Source: G965247775 sp965247775 | GTDB taxonomy: Bacteria > Chloroflexota > Dehalococcoidia > Bin125 | Reading direction: 5' to 3' | NCBI GenBank assembly: GCA_965247775.1 | Contig: OZ252031.1 | Span: 2,480,001 to 2,544,000, forward strand | Length of the DNA stretch: 64,000 nt | Part shown: positions 1 through 8,600 of the stretch, one piece after another | Layout: every line of letters starts with the position of its first letter | Position numbering within the stretch: position 1 is the stretch's first letter | Position numbers and translations under genes: made by a program | The notes under the pieces: generated by a model | Told to the model about the DNA's origin: nothing | What the model saw: only the letters and a program-made list of their open reading frames with translations | The model's database searches: none

Positions 1-13
1 GTTCCGCGCGCGG

Positions 14-802
14 CTAGCGGCCCTGCCAGTCGGGCGAACGCCTCCCGCGGTATGCGACGGGGCCCTCTTGGGCGTCGGCCGTGGCGCGAGCGACCTTGCG
101 CATCGTCTCGCCGAAGCGAATCGCGCTAACGAAGTCCAGCTCCTGTCCCCGGTAGGCGACCTCCTTGGTGGCGCGGATGGCCAGCGGCGCCGGCTCCAGC
201 AGTCGCGCGGCGAGCGCGCGGGCCTCGGCGAGAAGATCGTCGTGGGGGACGATCTTCCAGACCAGCCCCATCTCCTTGGCGCGCTGGGCATCAACGCGCT
301 CACCGATGAGCAGCAGCTCCATGGCGTTTTGCCAGCCGATCCGCTTGGGCATACGGATCGCTCCCTGGATGGTCGGCAGGCCGATGCGCACCTCAGGAAA
401 ACCGAACTGGGCGCGCTCACTGGCGATGACGAAGTCGCACGCCGCCACGAGCGTGCAGGCGAAGCCCAGGCAATAACCGTTGACGGCCGCGATGACGGGC
501 TTCCAGATCTCCAGACCGTTCTCGAGCGAGGTCAGCCCGGGCGCCTCCCAGAAGCTGGGACTCTCCGCCCGTCCCATCTCGTGCTCGCGCTCGGCCAGTT
601 CCCGCACATCGGCGCCGGCGCTGAAGGCGCGGCCCGCGCCCGTGACGACGCCAACGTAGGCCTCGGTGTCGTCACGGAAGCGGTGCCAGGCCGCGTCGAG
701 GTCCGCGCGAAGCTCAGCGTTGATGGCGTTGAGAGCCTCGGGGCGGTTGTAGGTGATGGTGGCGATGCGGCCCGCGCGCTCGTACAGGACGGTGTCGCCC
801 AT
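14..802 (-). CDS. Enoyl-CoA hydratase/isomerase (crotonase) family protein
   Basis: 262 aa, usual crotonase length. The CoA/oxyanion loop GAGRAFSAGADVREL lies at about residues 55-69, and the second oxyanion segment starting at NGYCLGFAC at about 108. Of the two glutamates used by classical hydratases, the PE glutamate is kept (PEV, residue 137), but the other position, normally in GGGCEL, reads FACTL with Thr117. It may therefore be an isomerase, a hydrolase or a divergent hydratase rather than a textbook enoyl-CoA hydratase. The ATG is preceded by AAGGAGGA four bases upstream, which supports this start. It is divergent from trmH and lies near a thiolase, so a role in acyl-CoA breakdown is likely. 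Substrate unknown. Confidence 0.88.
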   Translation of the reverse strand: MGDTVLYERAGRIATITYNRPEALNAINAELRADLDAAWHRFRDDTEAYVGVVTGAGRAFSAGADVRELAEREHEMGRAESPSFWEAPGLTSLENGLEIWKPVIAAVNGYCLGFACTLVAACDFVIASERAQFGFPEVRIGLPTIQGAIRMPKRIGWQNAMELLLIGERVDAQRAKEMGLVWKIVPHDDLLAEARALAARLLEPAPLAIRATKEVAYRGQELDFVSAIRFGETMRKVARATADAQEGPVAYRGRRSPDWQGR

Positions 803-885
803 GGCTCCTCCTTGGCAGCGGCGGCAGGGGGCCGCGCGGCGTGCCGGGAGGCTAGCGCAGCAGCGCCTGGACTACCCTCGCGGCC

Positions 886-1530
886 ATGGCCACACCGCAA
901 CGCCGGGAGCGTTTGCGCCGCGTGCTGGCGCGCCGCCAGGACGACGTCACGGTCGTGCTGGACAACGTCCACGACGCCCACAACGCCTCTGCGGTCCTGC
1001 GCAGCGCGGATGGCTTCGGGGTGGGGCGGATCGCGCTGCTCTACACCGACCATCCCATGCCCTCGCTCTCCAAGGGGGTGTCCGGCCATACGCGCAAGTG
1101 GATGACAATCGAACGCTACGACAACGCCGAGGCTTGCCTGGCGGCGCTTCGGGCCCGAGGCGAGCGTGTGGTCGCGACGCATGCGGCCGCGGGAGCGCCC
1201 AGCCATCTCTCGCTGGACTGGACGGGCCCCGTCGCGATCGTGCTGGGCAACGAGCACGAGGGCTGCAGTCCGGCCATGCGGGCCGCCGCGGACACCGCCG
1301 TGGCGATCCCCATGCAGGGGATGGCGCAGAGCTTCAACGTATCGGTCGCGGCCGCGATCGTGCTGGCGGAGCTGTGCCGCCAGCGGATGCAGCGGGGGAC
1401 CTACGAAGAGCATTGGAGCGCGTCGAAGGAGGCGCTCTATCGGCAGTGGCTCGCGCGCGAGGAGGAGCACAAGAACTCCGGATCGGCCCCGGAATTGGCA
1501 GACGAAGGCCGCCCCGACCCCTTAGGCTGA
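886..1530 (+). CDS. trmH: tRNA (guanosine-18-2'-O)-methyltransferase TrmH
   Basis: 214 aa SpoU/TrmH-class SAM-dependent RNA 2'-O-methyltransferase. The three knot motifs are present: motif 1 with HDAHNASAVLRSADGFGV near residue 28, motif 2 with VLGNEHEGCSPA near 120, and motif 3 with IPMQGMAQSFNVSVAAAI near 138. After motif 3 comes the basic tail CRQRMQRGTY followed by a charged helix, the arrangement seen in bacterial TrmH that methylates G18 of tRNA. The length is close to E. coli TrmH. It begins with ATG and lies 60 bases before a thiolase gene on the same strand, with no evident functional link. A second SpoU protein lies at 11903-12730. Confidence 0.85.
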   Translation: MATPQRRERLRRVLARRQDDVTVVLDNVHDAHNASAVLRSADGFGVGRIALLYTDHPMPSLSKGVSGHTRKWMTIERYDNAEACLAALRARGERVVATHAAAGAPSHLSLDWTGPVAIVLGNEHEGCSPAMRAAADTAVAIPMQGMAQSFNVSVAAAIVLAELCRQRMQRGTYEEHWSASKEALYRQWLAREEEHKNSGSAPELADEGRPDPLG

Positions 1531-1590
1531 GAGCCCCGCCGAGGCTATCCGGCACAGACGGGCGAGCGGCCCGGAGATGGGAGTTGGCAC

Positions 1591-2892
1591 GTGGAACTCA
1601 AGAACGTGGTGCTCGTGGACGGCGTGCGATCGCCCTTCGCCAAGGGCGGCCGGGGCGGCTTCGTGGCCACGCGCGTCGACGAGATCGGCGTCCGCGTGCT
1701 GAAGACGCTGCTGGAGCGCAACCCGCAAGTCGACCCACTCACGATCGAGGACCTGGGCCTGGGCAACGTGATGGGGGTGCCAGAGTTCGCGAATTTCGGG
1801 GGCAATCACATCGCCCGGCTGGCGGGGCTACCGGAGTCTGTCTGCTCGTTCGACGTGAGCCGCCAGTGCGGCTCCAGCATGGAGTCCCTGCACCGCGTGG
1901 CCCAGAGCATCATGGTGGGCGCGACCGCGACCGGCATCTCCATGGGGGCGGAACGGATGGGCCGCAACCTGGGCGGCGTCGGCGACGACGGCGACCGCAT
2001 CACGAAGTTCAACAAGCAGCGCTTCGAGCAGAACAACGTGCAGCGGAATCCGGCCCCGCACCACCAGGACGACTTCGCCGTGGAGTTGCCCGACTACATC
2101 CTGGATTCCTCGCCGGTGGTGTCCATGGTGCAGACCGCCCAGAACGTCGCGGAGGTCTACGGGCTGACGCGCGAGCAACTGGACGAGTTCGCCGTGGACA
2201 GCCATCGCAAGTACGGCGACGCGCTGGAAGCGGGCTTCTACCAAGAAGAGATCATCCCCTTCACGGTCGAGGCGCCGGTCTTCGATGAGGAGCGACGCTG
2301 GCAGGTAGACGCCCACGGCGAGGAGATCGTCGTGGACCACGACGAAGGCTATCGCCCCGGCACGAACATGGAGACGTTGGGCGGCCTGCCCCCCGTGCGC
2401 GGCATCGAGAGCTTCGGCGGCAAGGAATTGGTCATCACCGCCGGCAACGCCTGTCCCACCAACGACGGCGTCAGCGCCGCCCTGCTGATGCGGGAGGAGC
2501 GCGCGCAGGAACTCGGGATCACGCCGCTGGCGCGCATCGTGGGCTTCGGCGTCGCCGGCGTGAAGCCACAGGTGATGGGGCTCGGGCCCGTGCCGTCGAC
2601 AAAGAAGGCGCTGCGGCACGCCGGCATCAGCGCGGACCAAATCGACCGGGTGGAGTTCAACGAGGCCTTCGCCGCGCAAGTCATCCCCAGCATGCAGGAG
2701 CTGGGGATCCCCATGTCCAAGGTGAACGTGAACGGCGGCTCGGTGGCCATCGGCCACCCGCTGGGCGCCACGGGCACACGGCTGGTGGTGACCCTGGGCC
2801 GGGAACTGCAGCGCTCCGGCGGCCGCTACGGACTGGCGACGCAGTGCATCGGCGCCGGCATGGGCATCACCACCATCCTGGAAGCGGTGTAG
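1591..2892 (+). CDS. Thiolase (acetyl-CoA C-acyltransferase family)
   Basis: 433 aa. Catalyses Claisen condensation or thiolytic cleavage of 3-ketoacyl-CoA. The nucleophilic cysteine is Cys93 in SRQCGSSMESL. The C-terminal half carries the FNEAFAAQ motif, the histidine motif GGSVAIGHPLGATGTR and the second catalytic cysteine in CIGAGMGITT, so all catalytic elements are present. Slightly longer than the usual 390-400 aa because of an insertion around residues 220-260. It starts at GTG, upstream GGAGATGGGAGTT. The PP2C gene follows after 27 bases. Substrate range (short or long acyl chains) cannot be told from sequence alone. Confidence 0.92.
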   Translation: MELKNVVLVDGVRSPFAKGGRGGFVATRVDEIGVRVLKTLLERNPQVDPLTIEDLGLGNVMGVPEFANFGGNHIARLAGLPESVCSFDVSRQCGSSMESLHRVAQSIMVGATATGISMGAERMGRNLGGVGDDGDRITKFNKQRFEQNNVQRNPAPHHQDDFAVELPDYILDSSPVVSMVQTAQNVAEVYGLTREQLDEFAVDSHRKYGDALEAGFYQEEIIPFTVEAPVFDEERRWQVDAHGEEIVVDHDEGYRPGTNMETLGGLPPVRGIESFGGKELVITAGNACPTNDGVSAALLMREERAQELGITPLARIVGFGVAGVKPQVMGLGPVPSTKKALRHAGISADQIDRVEFNEAFAAQVIPSMQELGIPMSKVNVNGGSVAIGHPLGATGTRLVVTLGRELQRSGGRYGLATQCIGAGMGITTILEAV

Positions 2893-2919
2893 CGCCCGCC
2901 CTCGCCACGCAGGGCCGGC

Positions 2920-3729
2920 GTGACGGTCCGTGGAGGGCGGAGGCAGCAGGACGTGCGGATCCGCGTCGCGGCCGCGACGGACGTCGGGCGGGTGCGCGCG
3001 GTCAATCAGGACACGGCGCACGCCGCGACGTTCCGGTCGGGGAGGGCGGCCTGCCTGACCGTGGTCGATGGGCTGGGCGGCCACGCCGGCGGTGAGGTGG
3101 CGAGCGCCATCGCTATTGACACGATCGCGGCGGCCTCGGCGGAGGCGCTCGAGGCGGAGGACTTCCACATCGCCACGGCAGGGGAGGCGCTGCGCGCGGC
3201 GCTGTCGGCGGCGCACGCGGCGATCGGCGAGCGCACGGCCGCGGATCCGGCCCTGACCGGGATGGGAGCGGTGGCGGTGGTGGCCTGGCTGACGCACGGG
3301 GCGCTGCTGATCGCCCACGTGGGCGATTGCCGAGCGTACATGCTCGACGCCGAAGGGTTCCGCGCGCTGACGGCGGACCACTCCTGGGTGGCGGAGGCGG
3401 TCCGGGCCGGCGCCCTGACGGCCGAGGAGGGGGCCCGGGATCCGCGCCGGCACGTGGTGACGCGCACACTCGGGGCGTCATCGCTGGTGGAGGCGGAACT
3501 GACGGGGCCGCTGTCGCTGACGGCGGGGGCACGCACGCTGCTCTGCAGCGACGGCCTGCACGGCGTCCTGGCGGATGCGGTGGTGGCCACGATTCTGGCC
3601 TCGGATCCCCCGGCAGCGGCAGTACGCCGCCTCATCGGCGCCGCGAACGAAGCGGGTGGTCCCGACAACATCGGCCTCGCCGTCTCGCGGGTGGGCCACC
3701 CCGAGAGTGACCGCGCGCGCGCGACCTAG
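2920..3729 (+). CDS. PP2C-family serine/threonine protein phosphatase
   Basis: 269 aa, single-domain PPM/PP2C phosphatase. Metal-binding motifs are seen in order: an early VNQD aspartate near residue 30, DGLGGHAGGE near 50, HVGDCRAYML near 135, RTLGA near 185, the LLCSDGLHG motif near 208, and GGPDNIGLAV near the C-terminus. Such proteins are Mn/Mg-dependent cytoplasmic phosphatases and commonly oppose Hanks-type kinases, but no kinase is present in this window. It starts at GTG; no transmembrane segment. It is followed after 9 bases by an MFS transporter on the same strand. Confidence 0.9.
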   Translation: MTVRGGRRQQDVRIRVAAATDVGRVRAVNQDTAHAATFRSGRAACLTVVDGLGGHAGGEVASAIAIDTIAAASAEALEAEDFHIATAGEALRAALSAAHAAIGERTAADPALTGMGAVAVVAWLTHGALLIAHVGDCRAYMLDAEGFRALTADHSWVAEAVRAGALTAEEGARDPRRHVVTRTLGASSLVEAELTGPLSLTAGARTLLCSDGLHGVLADAVVATILASDPPAAAVRRLIGAANEAGGPDNIGLAVSRVGHPESDRARAT

Positions 3730-3738
3730 ACTGCGCGT

Positions 3739-5142
3739 GTGAGCACGCCCGCTATCCATCGGCGTCCGCCGGGGGCGCGGCTGCTGCCGGCGCGGCTGTT
3801 CTACGGCTGGTACATCGCCGCGGCCGCGGTACTGGTGAACTTCGTCGGGGTCGGGATCGGCTACTACGGGCTAGCCGTCTTCTTGCGGCCGCTGCAAGAA
3901 GAGCACGGCTGGTCGACCGGGGCGGTCAGCGGAGCCACGGGGCTGTACTTCGTGGCCGCGGGGCTCACCAGCGCGCTGATCGGCCCCTACATCGACCGGC
4001 TGGGGGCGCCGCGTTTCCTGCTTCTGGGCATGGCCGGGATGGGGGTGGGGACGGCCCTGATCGGCCACGTGGAGACGCTGTGGCAGCTGTACCTGGTCTA
4101 CCTGCTCATGGCGGGCGCGTTCGGCGTGGGTGTGGGAGTCGGCATCCAGGCCACGATCGCACGCTGGTTCGTGCATAAGCGGGCGCGAGCGATCAGCATC
4201 GGCGCGACCGGGATCTCGTTCGGGGGCATCGTCTTCGCCCCGCTCGGCAGCGCGCTCATCGCCGCCGGCGGGCTGGAGCTGGCAACGCCCGTGCTGGGCG
4301 CGATCCTGGTGGTGGTGTCGCTGCCGGTGATCTGGCTGTTCGTCGCCTGGGACCCAAGCGAGATGGGCTTGGAGCCCGACGGAGGGGCGCCTCCGGCGCG
4401 AACGGCCGGCCGGGCCCAGCTGAGCCTGGCGGCGCAGCGACGGGTCTGGACGGTGCGGTTGGCAGGGCGCACGCTGACGTTCTGGGCCATCCTGGTGGCC
4501 TTCGTGCTGGGCTTCATGGCGCAGACGGGCGTCTTCATCCACCAGGTGGCGTTTCTCGAGGACCGCTTCGGCTCGCGCGATGAGGCGGCCCTGGCCCTCA
4601 GCGTGACCGCGGCGGGGACGATCCTGGCCCGCGTCTTCGTGGGGGTGTTCGCCGACGCCTGGGACAAGCGCCGGATCACCGTGGCGCTCTTCGCGTTGCA
4701 GGGGATGGCGGTGCTGCTGCTGCTGCATGTGGAGAGCACCGCGGCAAGCTACCTGGCCGTGCTGGCGTTTGGGTTCACCGTCGCCAATCTCTACATGCTG
4801 CAGACGCTCCTCGTGGGCGAGTTCTTCGGCTTCGTCTCATTCGGGACGGTCTTCGGTTTCATCAACATGGCGAGCAGCGTCAGCAGCGGCGTGGGACCGG
4901 CGCTGGTCGGGTGGCTGGAGGACGCCACGGGGAGCTACACGCTGCCGTTCACGCTGATGGCGGCGCTGGCGCTGGCCGCGGCCGCGGCGATCGCCTTCGC
5001 CCGACCGCTGGGATCGCAGGGGCCTGCGGGAGCGTCGCACGGGGCGGGGAAGGACGCGCCGGCGCTCACGTCCGAGGCAGCGCCAGACCCTCCACGACCT
5101 CCAATCCCGGCAGGCGCCGCAGATCGGCGGGGGCGACCCTGA
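3739..5142 (+). CDS. MFS transporter
   Basis: 467 aa polytopic membrane protein with about 12 hydrophobic helices starting at residue 20 (FYGWYIAAAAVLVNF). The N-terminal helix-loop pattern, with YGLAVFLRPLQEEHGWS near residue 45 and TGLYF soon after, resembles oxalate/formate- or monocarboxylate-type MFS carriers. A loop around residues 210-235 separates the two six-helix halves. The C-terminal 40 residues are polar and proline-rich. Starts at GTG. Its last 77 bases overlap the 3' end of the convergent YbaK-like gene. Substrate unknown; a small carboxylate would fit the subfamily and neighbours. Confidence 0.85.
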   Translation: MSTPAIHRRPPGARLLPARLFYGWYIAAAAVLVNFVGVGIGYYGLAVFLRPLQEEHGWSTGAVSGATGLYFVAAGLTSALIGPYIDRLGAPRFLLLGMAGMGVGTALIGHVETLWQLYLVYLLMAGAFGVGVGVGIQATIARWFVHKRARAISIGATGISFGGIVFAPLGSALIAAGGLELATPVLGAILVVVSLPVIWLFVAWDPSEMGLEPDGGAPPARTAGRAQLSLAAQRRVWTVRLAGRTLTFWAILVAFVLGFMAQTGVFIHQVAFLEDRFGSRDEAALALSVTAAGTILARVFVGVFADAWDKRRITVALFALQGMAVLLLLHVESTAASYLAVLAFGFTVANLYMLQTLLVGEFFGFVSFGTVFGFINMASSVSSGVGPALVGWLEDATGSYTLPFTLMAALALAAAAAIAFARPLGSQGPAGASHGAGKDAPALTSEAAPDPPRPPIPAGAADRRGRP

Positions 5143-5572
5143 TCTTGCAGGCGCGGCTGCCCCCGCCGATCCAGACGTGCTCCAGGTCGAGCAGGGTGGC
5201 ATCGATGTATTTGGGCAGATCGTGCGGGAGGCCGTACATCGTCACACCACCGATCAGCATGCCGGTGAGAGCGCGGGTGTCCTCGGCCGTAGCGAACGAC
5301 AGCTTGCGTACGCCCATCAGCTTGCGCACGGTGCGGTTGACGTCGAGGCGCTGTGTGGCGGTCACCAGGCAGGCGCAGAACTGCCGCGGCTCCTTGCGGG
5401 AGGCCACGATGATCGTGTTGCCCGAAGCCTCCGGGGCGATCCCATAGTGCTCACAGAACTGCTCCGTATCGGCGAAGTCCGGGTCGCAGGGCATGATCTC
5501 GTGCTCGACGCCGAGGGCCTGAAGCTGCGCCAAAACGGGGGCGGACGCGTCGTTGGAGGGGACGTCTTCCAT
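5066..5572 (-). CDS. YbaK/EbsC-family aminoacyl-tRNA deacylase-like protein
   Basis: 168 aa. Resembles the YbaK/ProX editing-domain fold that hydrolyses mis-charged aminoacyl-tRNAs such as Cys-tRNA-Pro or Ala-tRNA-Pro. Visible features are the N-terminal LQALGVEHEIMPCDP, the lysine strand KEPRQFCACLVTATQRLD, and the late glycine-rich segments MLIGGVTMYGLP and WIGGGSRACKIRV, typical of the family. The ATG is chosen because AAAGG stands nine bases upstream; the same open frame continues far upstream but only as antisense of the aldo/keto reductase gene. Convergent with, and overlapping by 77 bases, the MFS gene. Exact tRNA specificity unknown. Confidence 0.82.
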   Translation of the reverse strand: MEDVPSNDASAPVLAQLQALGVEHEIMPCDPDFADTEQFCEHYGIAPEASGNTIIVASRKEPRQFCACLVTATQRLDVNRTVRKLMGVRKLSFATAEDTRALTGMLIGGVTMYGLPHDLPKYIDATLLDLEHVWIGGGSRACKIRVAPADLRRLPGLEVVEGLALPRT

Positions 5573-5716
5573 GTCAGCCTTTCGGCGCGCGGCGCGGAGG
5601 CGGGGGCACGCTGCGGTGCGGCCCGGATGGACAGCGTAGCTGCGCCAGGGAGTCGTCTTGCTGGGGGGGATCACGACTCGTAGGCTGGGACCGCGCCCAG
5701 CGAAAGGACGGTCGGT

Positions 5717-6763
5717 ATGCGCTACCGGCGGATCGCCGGGACCGACGTGGACCTGTCGGAGGTCGGCTTCGGCGTCTGGACCGTGACGGCGGGCTGGTGG
5801 GGCCAGTTCAGCGACGACGAGGCCTGCGCCCTCCTCCGCGAAGCCCGGGACCTGGGCATCACCTTCTTCGACACGGCGGAGACGTACGGCAACGGGCGCG
5901 GCGAGGCGATCCTGGCCCAGGCCTTCCCGGGCGCCGCGCGCGACGGCATCGTCATCGGTACCAAGTTCGGCTACGACTGGCAGCACCGCCCGGCGCAGCA
6001 GCAGGCGGGGCACCAGGAAGCGCCGCACAACTGGGACCCGGCCTTCCTGGAGAGGGCACTGCGGGGATCCCTCGAGCGGCTGGGGACGGACCGCATCGAC
6101 CACTGGCAGCTGCACAATCCGCGCATGGACGCGCTGCAGCGCGATGATCTCTGGACGTTTCTGGAGCGCGTCCTGCGCGAGGGGCACGTGCGCTCCCTTG
6201 GCGTGGCGCTGGGGCCGGCGATCGGCTGGCTGGACGAGGGCCGCTATGCCATGCGGAAGCGATCGCCGCACACGGCGCAGATCATTTACAACGCGCTGGA
6301 GCTGGACCCGGGGCGGGACCTCATCGCGGCGGCGCGGGAGACCGGGACCTCGCTGCTGGTACGGGTGCCGCATTCGTCGGGGATGCTGGAGGGGCAGTAC
6401 ACGAAAGACACCGTCTTCCCGGAAGGGGACCACCGGCGGCACCGGCCCCAGGCCTGGCTGACCAACGGGCTCAAGAAGATCGAGCAGCTCGATTTCCTCA
6501 CGGCCGACGGCGCGACGCTGGGCCAGAAGGCGCTGCGCTACGTGCTGCGCGCGCCGGAGGTTGCCAGCGCCCTGCCCAACATCTACAACCGCGAACAGTT
6601 GCTGGAGTTCTCGGCGGCGCCCGACGTGGCGGAGGTGACGGCCGCACAGGCCGCGAGGATCGAAGAGCTGTTCGAGTCGAACTACGGCCTGCCGCGGGAA
6701 GAGGAGGCCGGGCTGAACCCGGAGATGCAGCGGCGCGCCGCCGAAGGGACGGCATCGCGATGA
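5717..6763 (+). CDS. Aldo/keto reductase
   Basis: 348 aa NAD(P)H-dependent oxidoreductase with a TIM barrel. The catalytic tetrad can be read: Asp and Tyr in FFDTAETYGNGRGE near residue 53, Lys in GTKFGYDW near 82, and His in DHWQLHNPRMD near 133. The N-terminal beta hairpin MRYRRIAGTDVDLSEVGFG is typical. An insertion around residues 225-255 (charged, HRRHRPQAWL) is longer than in common family members. The stop overlaps the start of the HemQ-like gene (ATGA), so the two are probably translated together. Physiological carbonyl substrate unknown. Confidence 0.9.
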   Translation: MRYRRIAGTDVDLSEVGFGVWTVTAGWWGQFSDDEACALLREARDLGITFFDTAETYGNGRGEAILAQAFPGAARDGIVIGTKFGYDWQHRPAQQQAGHQEAPHNWDPAFLERALRGSLERLGTDRIDHWQLHNPRMDALQRDDLWTFLERVLREGHVRSLGVALGPAIGWLDEGRYAMRKRSPHTAQIIYNALELDPGRDLIAAARETGTSLLVRVPHSSGMLEGQYTKDTVFPEGDHRRHRPQAWLTNGLKKIEQLDFLTADGATLGQKALRYVLRAPEVASALPNIYNREQLLEFSAAPDVAEVTAAQAARIEELFESNYGLPREEEAGLNPEMQRRAAEGTASR

Positions 6764-7560
6764 CGCAGGCGCATCCCACGGGGACCGGACACCCCGCGGG
6801 GCCCGGCGGAAACGGGGCTGAGGCACACCCGCGGCCGGCGGAGCAGGCGTCCCGGCCGGCCCACGGGAAGCAGTTCGTGAAGTTCAGCTTCTACCGGCTG
6901 GGGGAGGCGCTGCGTCGCGCCCCCGCGGAGGACCGCCTGGCCTTGGGCAGGCAGCTGGGGGCGCTGCTCGCGCGATCGGCGGAGCGAATGCTGACGCGGA
7001 CCTACAGCACCCTGGGCACGCGCGCCGACAGCGACTTCCTGATCTGGCAGGTGGCGGACGAGCTGCCGGTCATCCAGGAGTGGCATGGGGAGTTGCTGGG
7101 ATCGCCGCTGGGGGCGGCGCTGGCGCGGCCGCACTCGTTCCTCTCCATGACGATGCGCTCGATGTACACGAACCCCCTCCATCCGAAGACGCGAGGCCGG
7201 GAGACGCTGCGGGAGGACGGCGGGACGGCCGACTACCTGTTCGTCTACCCCATGGTGAAGACGCGGCCCTGGTACGAGTTGCCGATCGAGGAGCGCCAGG
7301 CAATGATGAGCGAGCATATCGCTGTTGGGCATCGCTATCACGGCATCAAGATCAACACCACCTACTCCTACGGGCTGGACGACCAGGAGTTCGTGGTGGC
7401 CTTCGAGGGGGACAGCCCGGGAGAGTTCCTGGCCCTCGTGCGGGAGTTGCGCACGTCGCGAGCGTCGGCCTACACCGAGCGGGACACCCCCATGTTCACC
7501 TGCCGCCGCCTGGACGTGCCGGCGCTGCTGGCCGAGATCGGCTTGGCGCCGCCAGGCTAG
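6760..7560 (+). CDS. Chlorite dismutase-fold heme protein, HemQ-like
   Basis: 266 aa. After a low-complexity first 35 residues, the sequence matches the Cld/DyP superfamily type that includes coproheme decarboxylase (HemQ). Signature segments are KFSFYRL, the tyrosine-bearing MVKTRPWYELPIEERQ (the HemQ catalytic tyrosine is in this WY motif), SEHIAVGHRYHG, which is expected to hold the proximal heme histidine, and GLDDQEFVVAFEGD. The family makes heme b from coproheme in Gram-positive-type pathways; dedicated chlorite dismutases instead need a distal arginine that I cannot place here. No other heme biosynthesis gene is nearby. Overlaps the aldo/keto reductase by four bases. Confidence 0.8.
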   Translation: MTQAHPTGTGHPAGPGGNGAEAHPRPAEQASRPAHGKQFVKFSFYRLGEALRRAPAEDRLALGRQLGALLARSAERMLTRTYSTLGTRADSDFLIWQVADELPVIQEWHGELLGSPLGAALARPHSFLSMTMRSMYTNPLHPKTRGRETLREDGGTADYLFVYPMVKTRPWYELPIEERQAMMSEHIAVGHRYHGIKINTTYSYGLDDQEFVVAFEGDSPGEFLALVRELRTSRASAYTERDTPMFTCRRLDVPALLAEIGLAPPG

Positions 7561-7624
7561 GGCCCCAACGCCCGCCGGCCCGCTATCCTGCGCTCCGCAT
7601 CGAACAGGGCGAGGCGGCGTAGGC

Positions 7625-8205
7625 ATGACCGATTTCCGCGTGACGATGTTCGCGACGGACTACTCGACCCAGCCCGCGGCCGTGGCGCGGGCGGTGGAGG
7701 ATCGGGGCTTCGAGTCGATCTTCCTCCCAGAGCACACTCATATCCCCGCCGACCGCAAGACCCCCTGGCCGGGCGGACCAGACCTGCCCAAGCACGACTG
7801 GCACACGCACGACCCCTTCGTGGTGATGAGCGCCGCTCCCACGGTGACGGAGCGGCTCAAGCTCGCGACGGGCATCTGCCTCGTCACCGAGCACGAGCCG
7901 ATCGCGTTGGCCAAGACGGTGGCCTCGCTGGACCTCATCTCCGGCGGCCGCACGATCCTGGGGATCGGCGCCGGGCGCACGGATGTGATTGAGGGCCTGG
8001 CGGGGTTGAGACAGGCGGCGGCGGCGGGGCGGGAGATGGCAACCATTGAGCTGTCGGTCTTCGGAGCGCCGGGCGAAGAGCAGGCGGTGGAGTCGTGATC
8101 GAAACCGGGTTCCAGCGCTTGATCTTCATGCTGCCGTCCGAGGGCGAAGAAACGATCCCACCGCTGCTGGACCGCTACGCGAAGCTCATGGAGTCGTTCG
8201 GCTGA
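7625..8205 (+). pseudogene. Truncated and frameshifted LLM-class (F420-type) oxidoreductase
   Basis: The first part reads as a normal luciferase-like monooxygenase: FLPEHTHIP near residue 38, TGICLVTEHEPIALAKTVASLDLISGGR, then GIGAG near 120. There the frame jumps to a short GLAGLRQAAAAGRE stretch, so about 85 residues present in the intact homologue at 47958-48803 are missing. A stop at 8096-8098 interrupts the C-terminus, but one frame over the sequence continues as ETGFQRLIFMLPSEGEE and LLDRYAKLMESFG, the normal family ending. One lost base near 8091-8096 explains this. So it carries an internal deletion plus a frameshift. Real decay or assembly error cannot be separated here. Confidence 0.82.
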
Positions 8206-8216
8206 AAGGGGCCACG

Positions 8217-8600
8217 ATGGCGTCGGAGCAGTACGAGACCGGAATGCGGCTGCGCCGGGAGGTGCTTGGCGACGAGTACGTCGACCAGGCAATGGCGAAC
8301 GCCGACGAGTTCAGCGCGGACTTTCAGCGCATCGTGACCGAGGTCGCCTGGGGCGGCCCCTGGGCGCGCCCGGGGCTTTCCAAGAAGGAGCGCAGCCTGC
8401 TGGTACTGGCGATGACCGCCGCGCTCAACCGCGAGCACGAGTTCGCCCTGCACTTCCGCGGCGCGCTGCGCAACGGCTGCACGTTGGAGGAATTGCGGGA
8501 GACCCTCATCCAGGTGGGGGTGTACTGCGGCATGCCGGCGGCCGTGTCGGGCTTTCGTACCGCCCGACGCGTGCTCGAAGACGAGGGGATCAGGCCATGA
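8217..8600 (+). CDS. Carboxymuconolactone decarboxylase family protein
   Basis: 127 aa all-helical protein of the CMD/AhpD-like family, the size of PcaC. Family features are RREVLGDEYVDQAMANADEF at the start, the helix with LSKKERSLLVLAMTAALNR near residue 58, EFALHFRGALRNGCTLEEL, and the closing YCGMPAAVSGFRTARRV. It lacks the CxxC pair of AhpD peroxidases, so a PcaC-like decarboxylase or non-catalytic role fits better. ATG chosen because AAAGGGG lies just upstream; a longer open frame upstream overlaps the LLM remnant. The stop overlaps the next gene by four bases (ATGA), so both are probably co-translated. Confidence 0.85.
   Translation: MASEQYETGMRLRREVLGDEYVDQAMANADEFSADFQRIVTEVAWGGPWARPGLSKKERSLLVLAMTAALNREHEFALHFRGALRNGCTLEELRETLIQVGVYCGMPAAVSGFRTARRVLEDEGIRP

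Noticed and set aside
5573..6826. Upstream extension of the YbaK-like frame to 586 residues
   Set aside because: The extra part is antisense to the aldo/keto reductase gene, and a ribosome site stands before ATG 5572.
8096..8098. Stop codon TGA in the LLM gene considered as a selenocysteine codon
   Set aside because: The conserved C-terminus continues in a different frame, so a frameshift explains it; readthrough in frame would not restore the family sequence.
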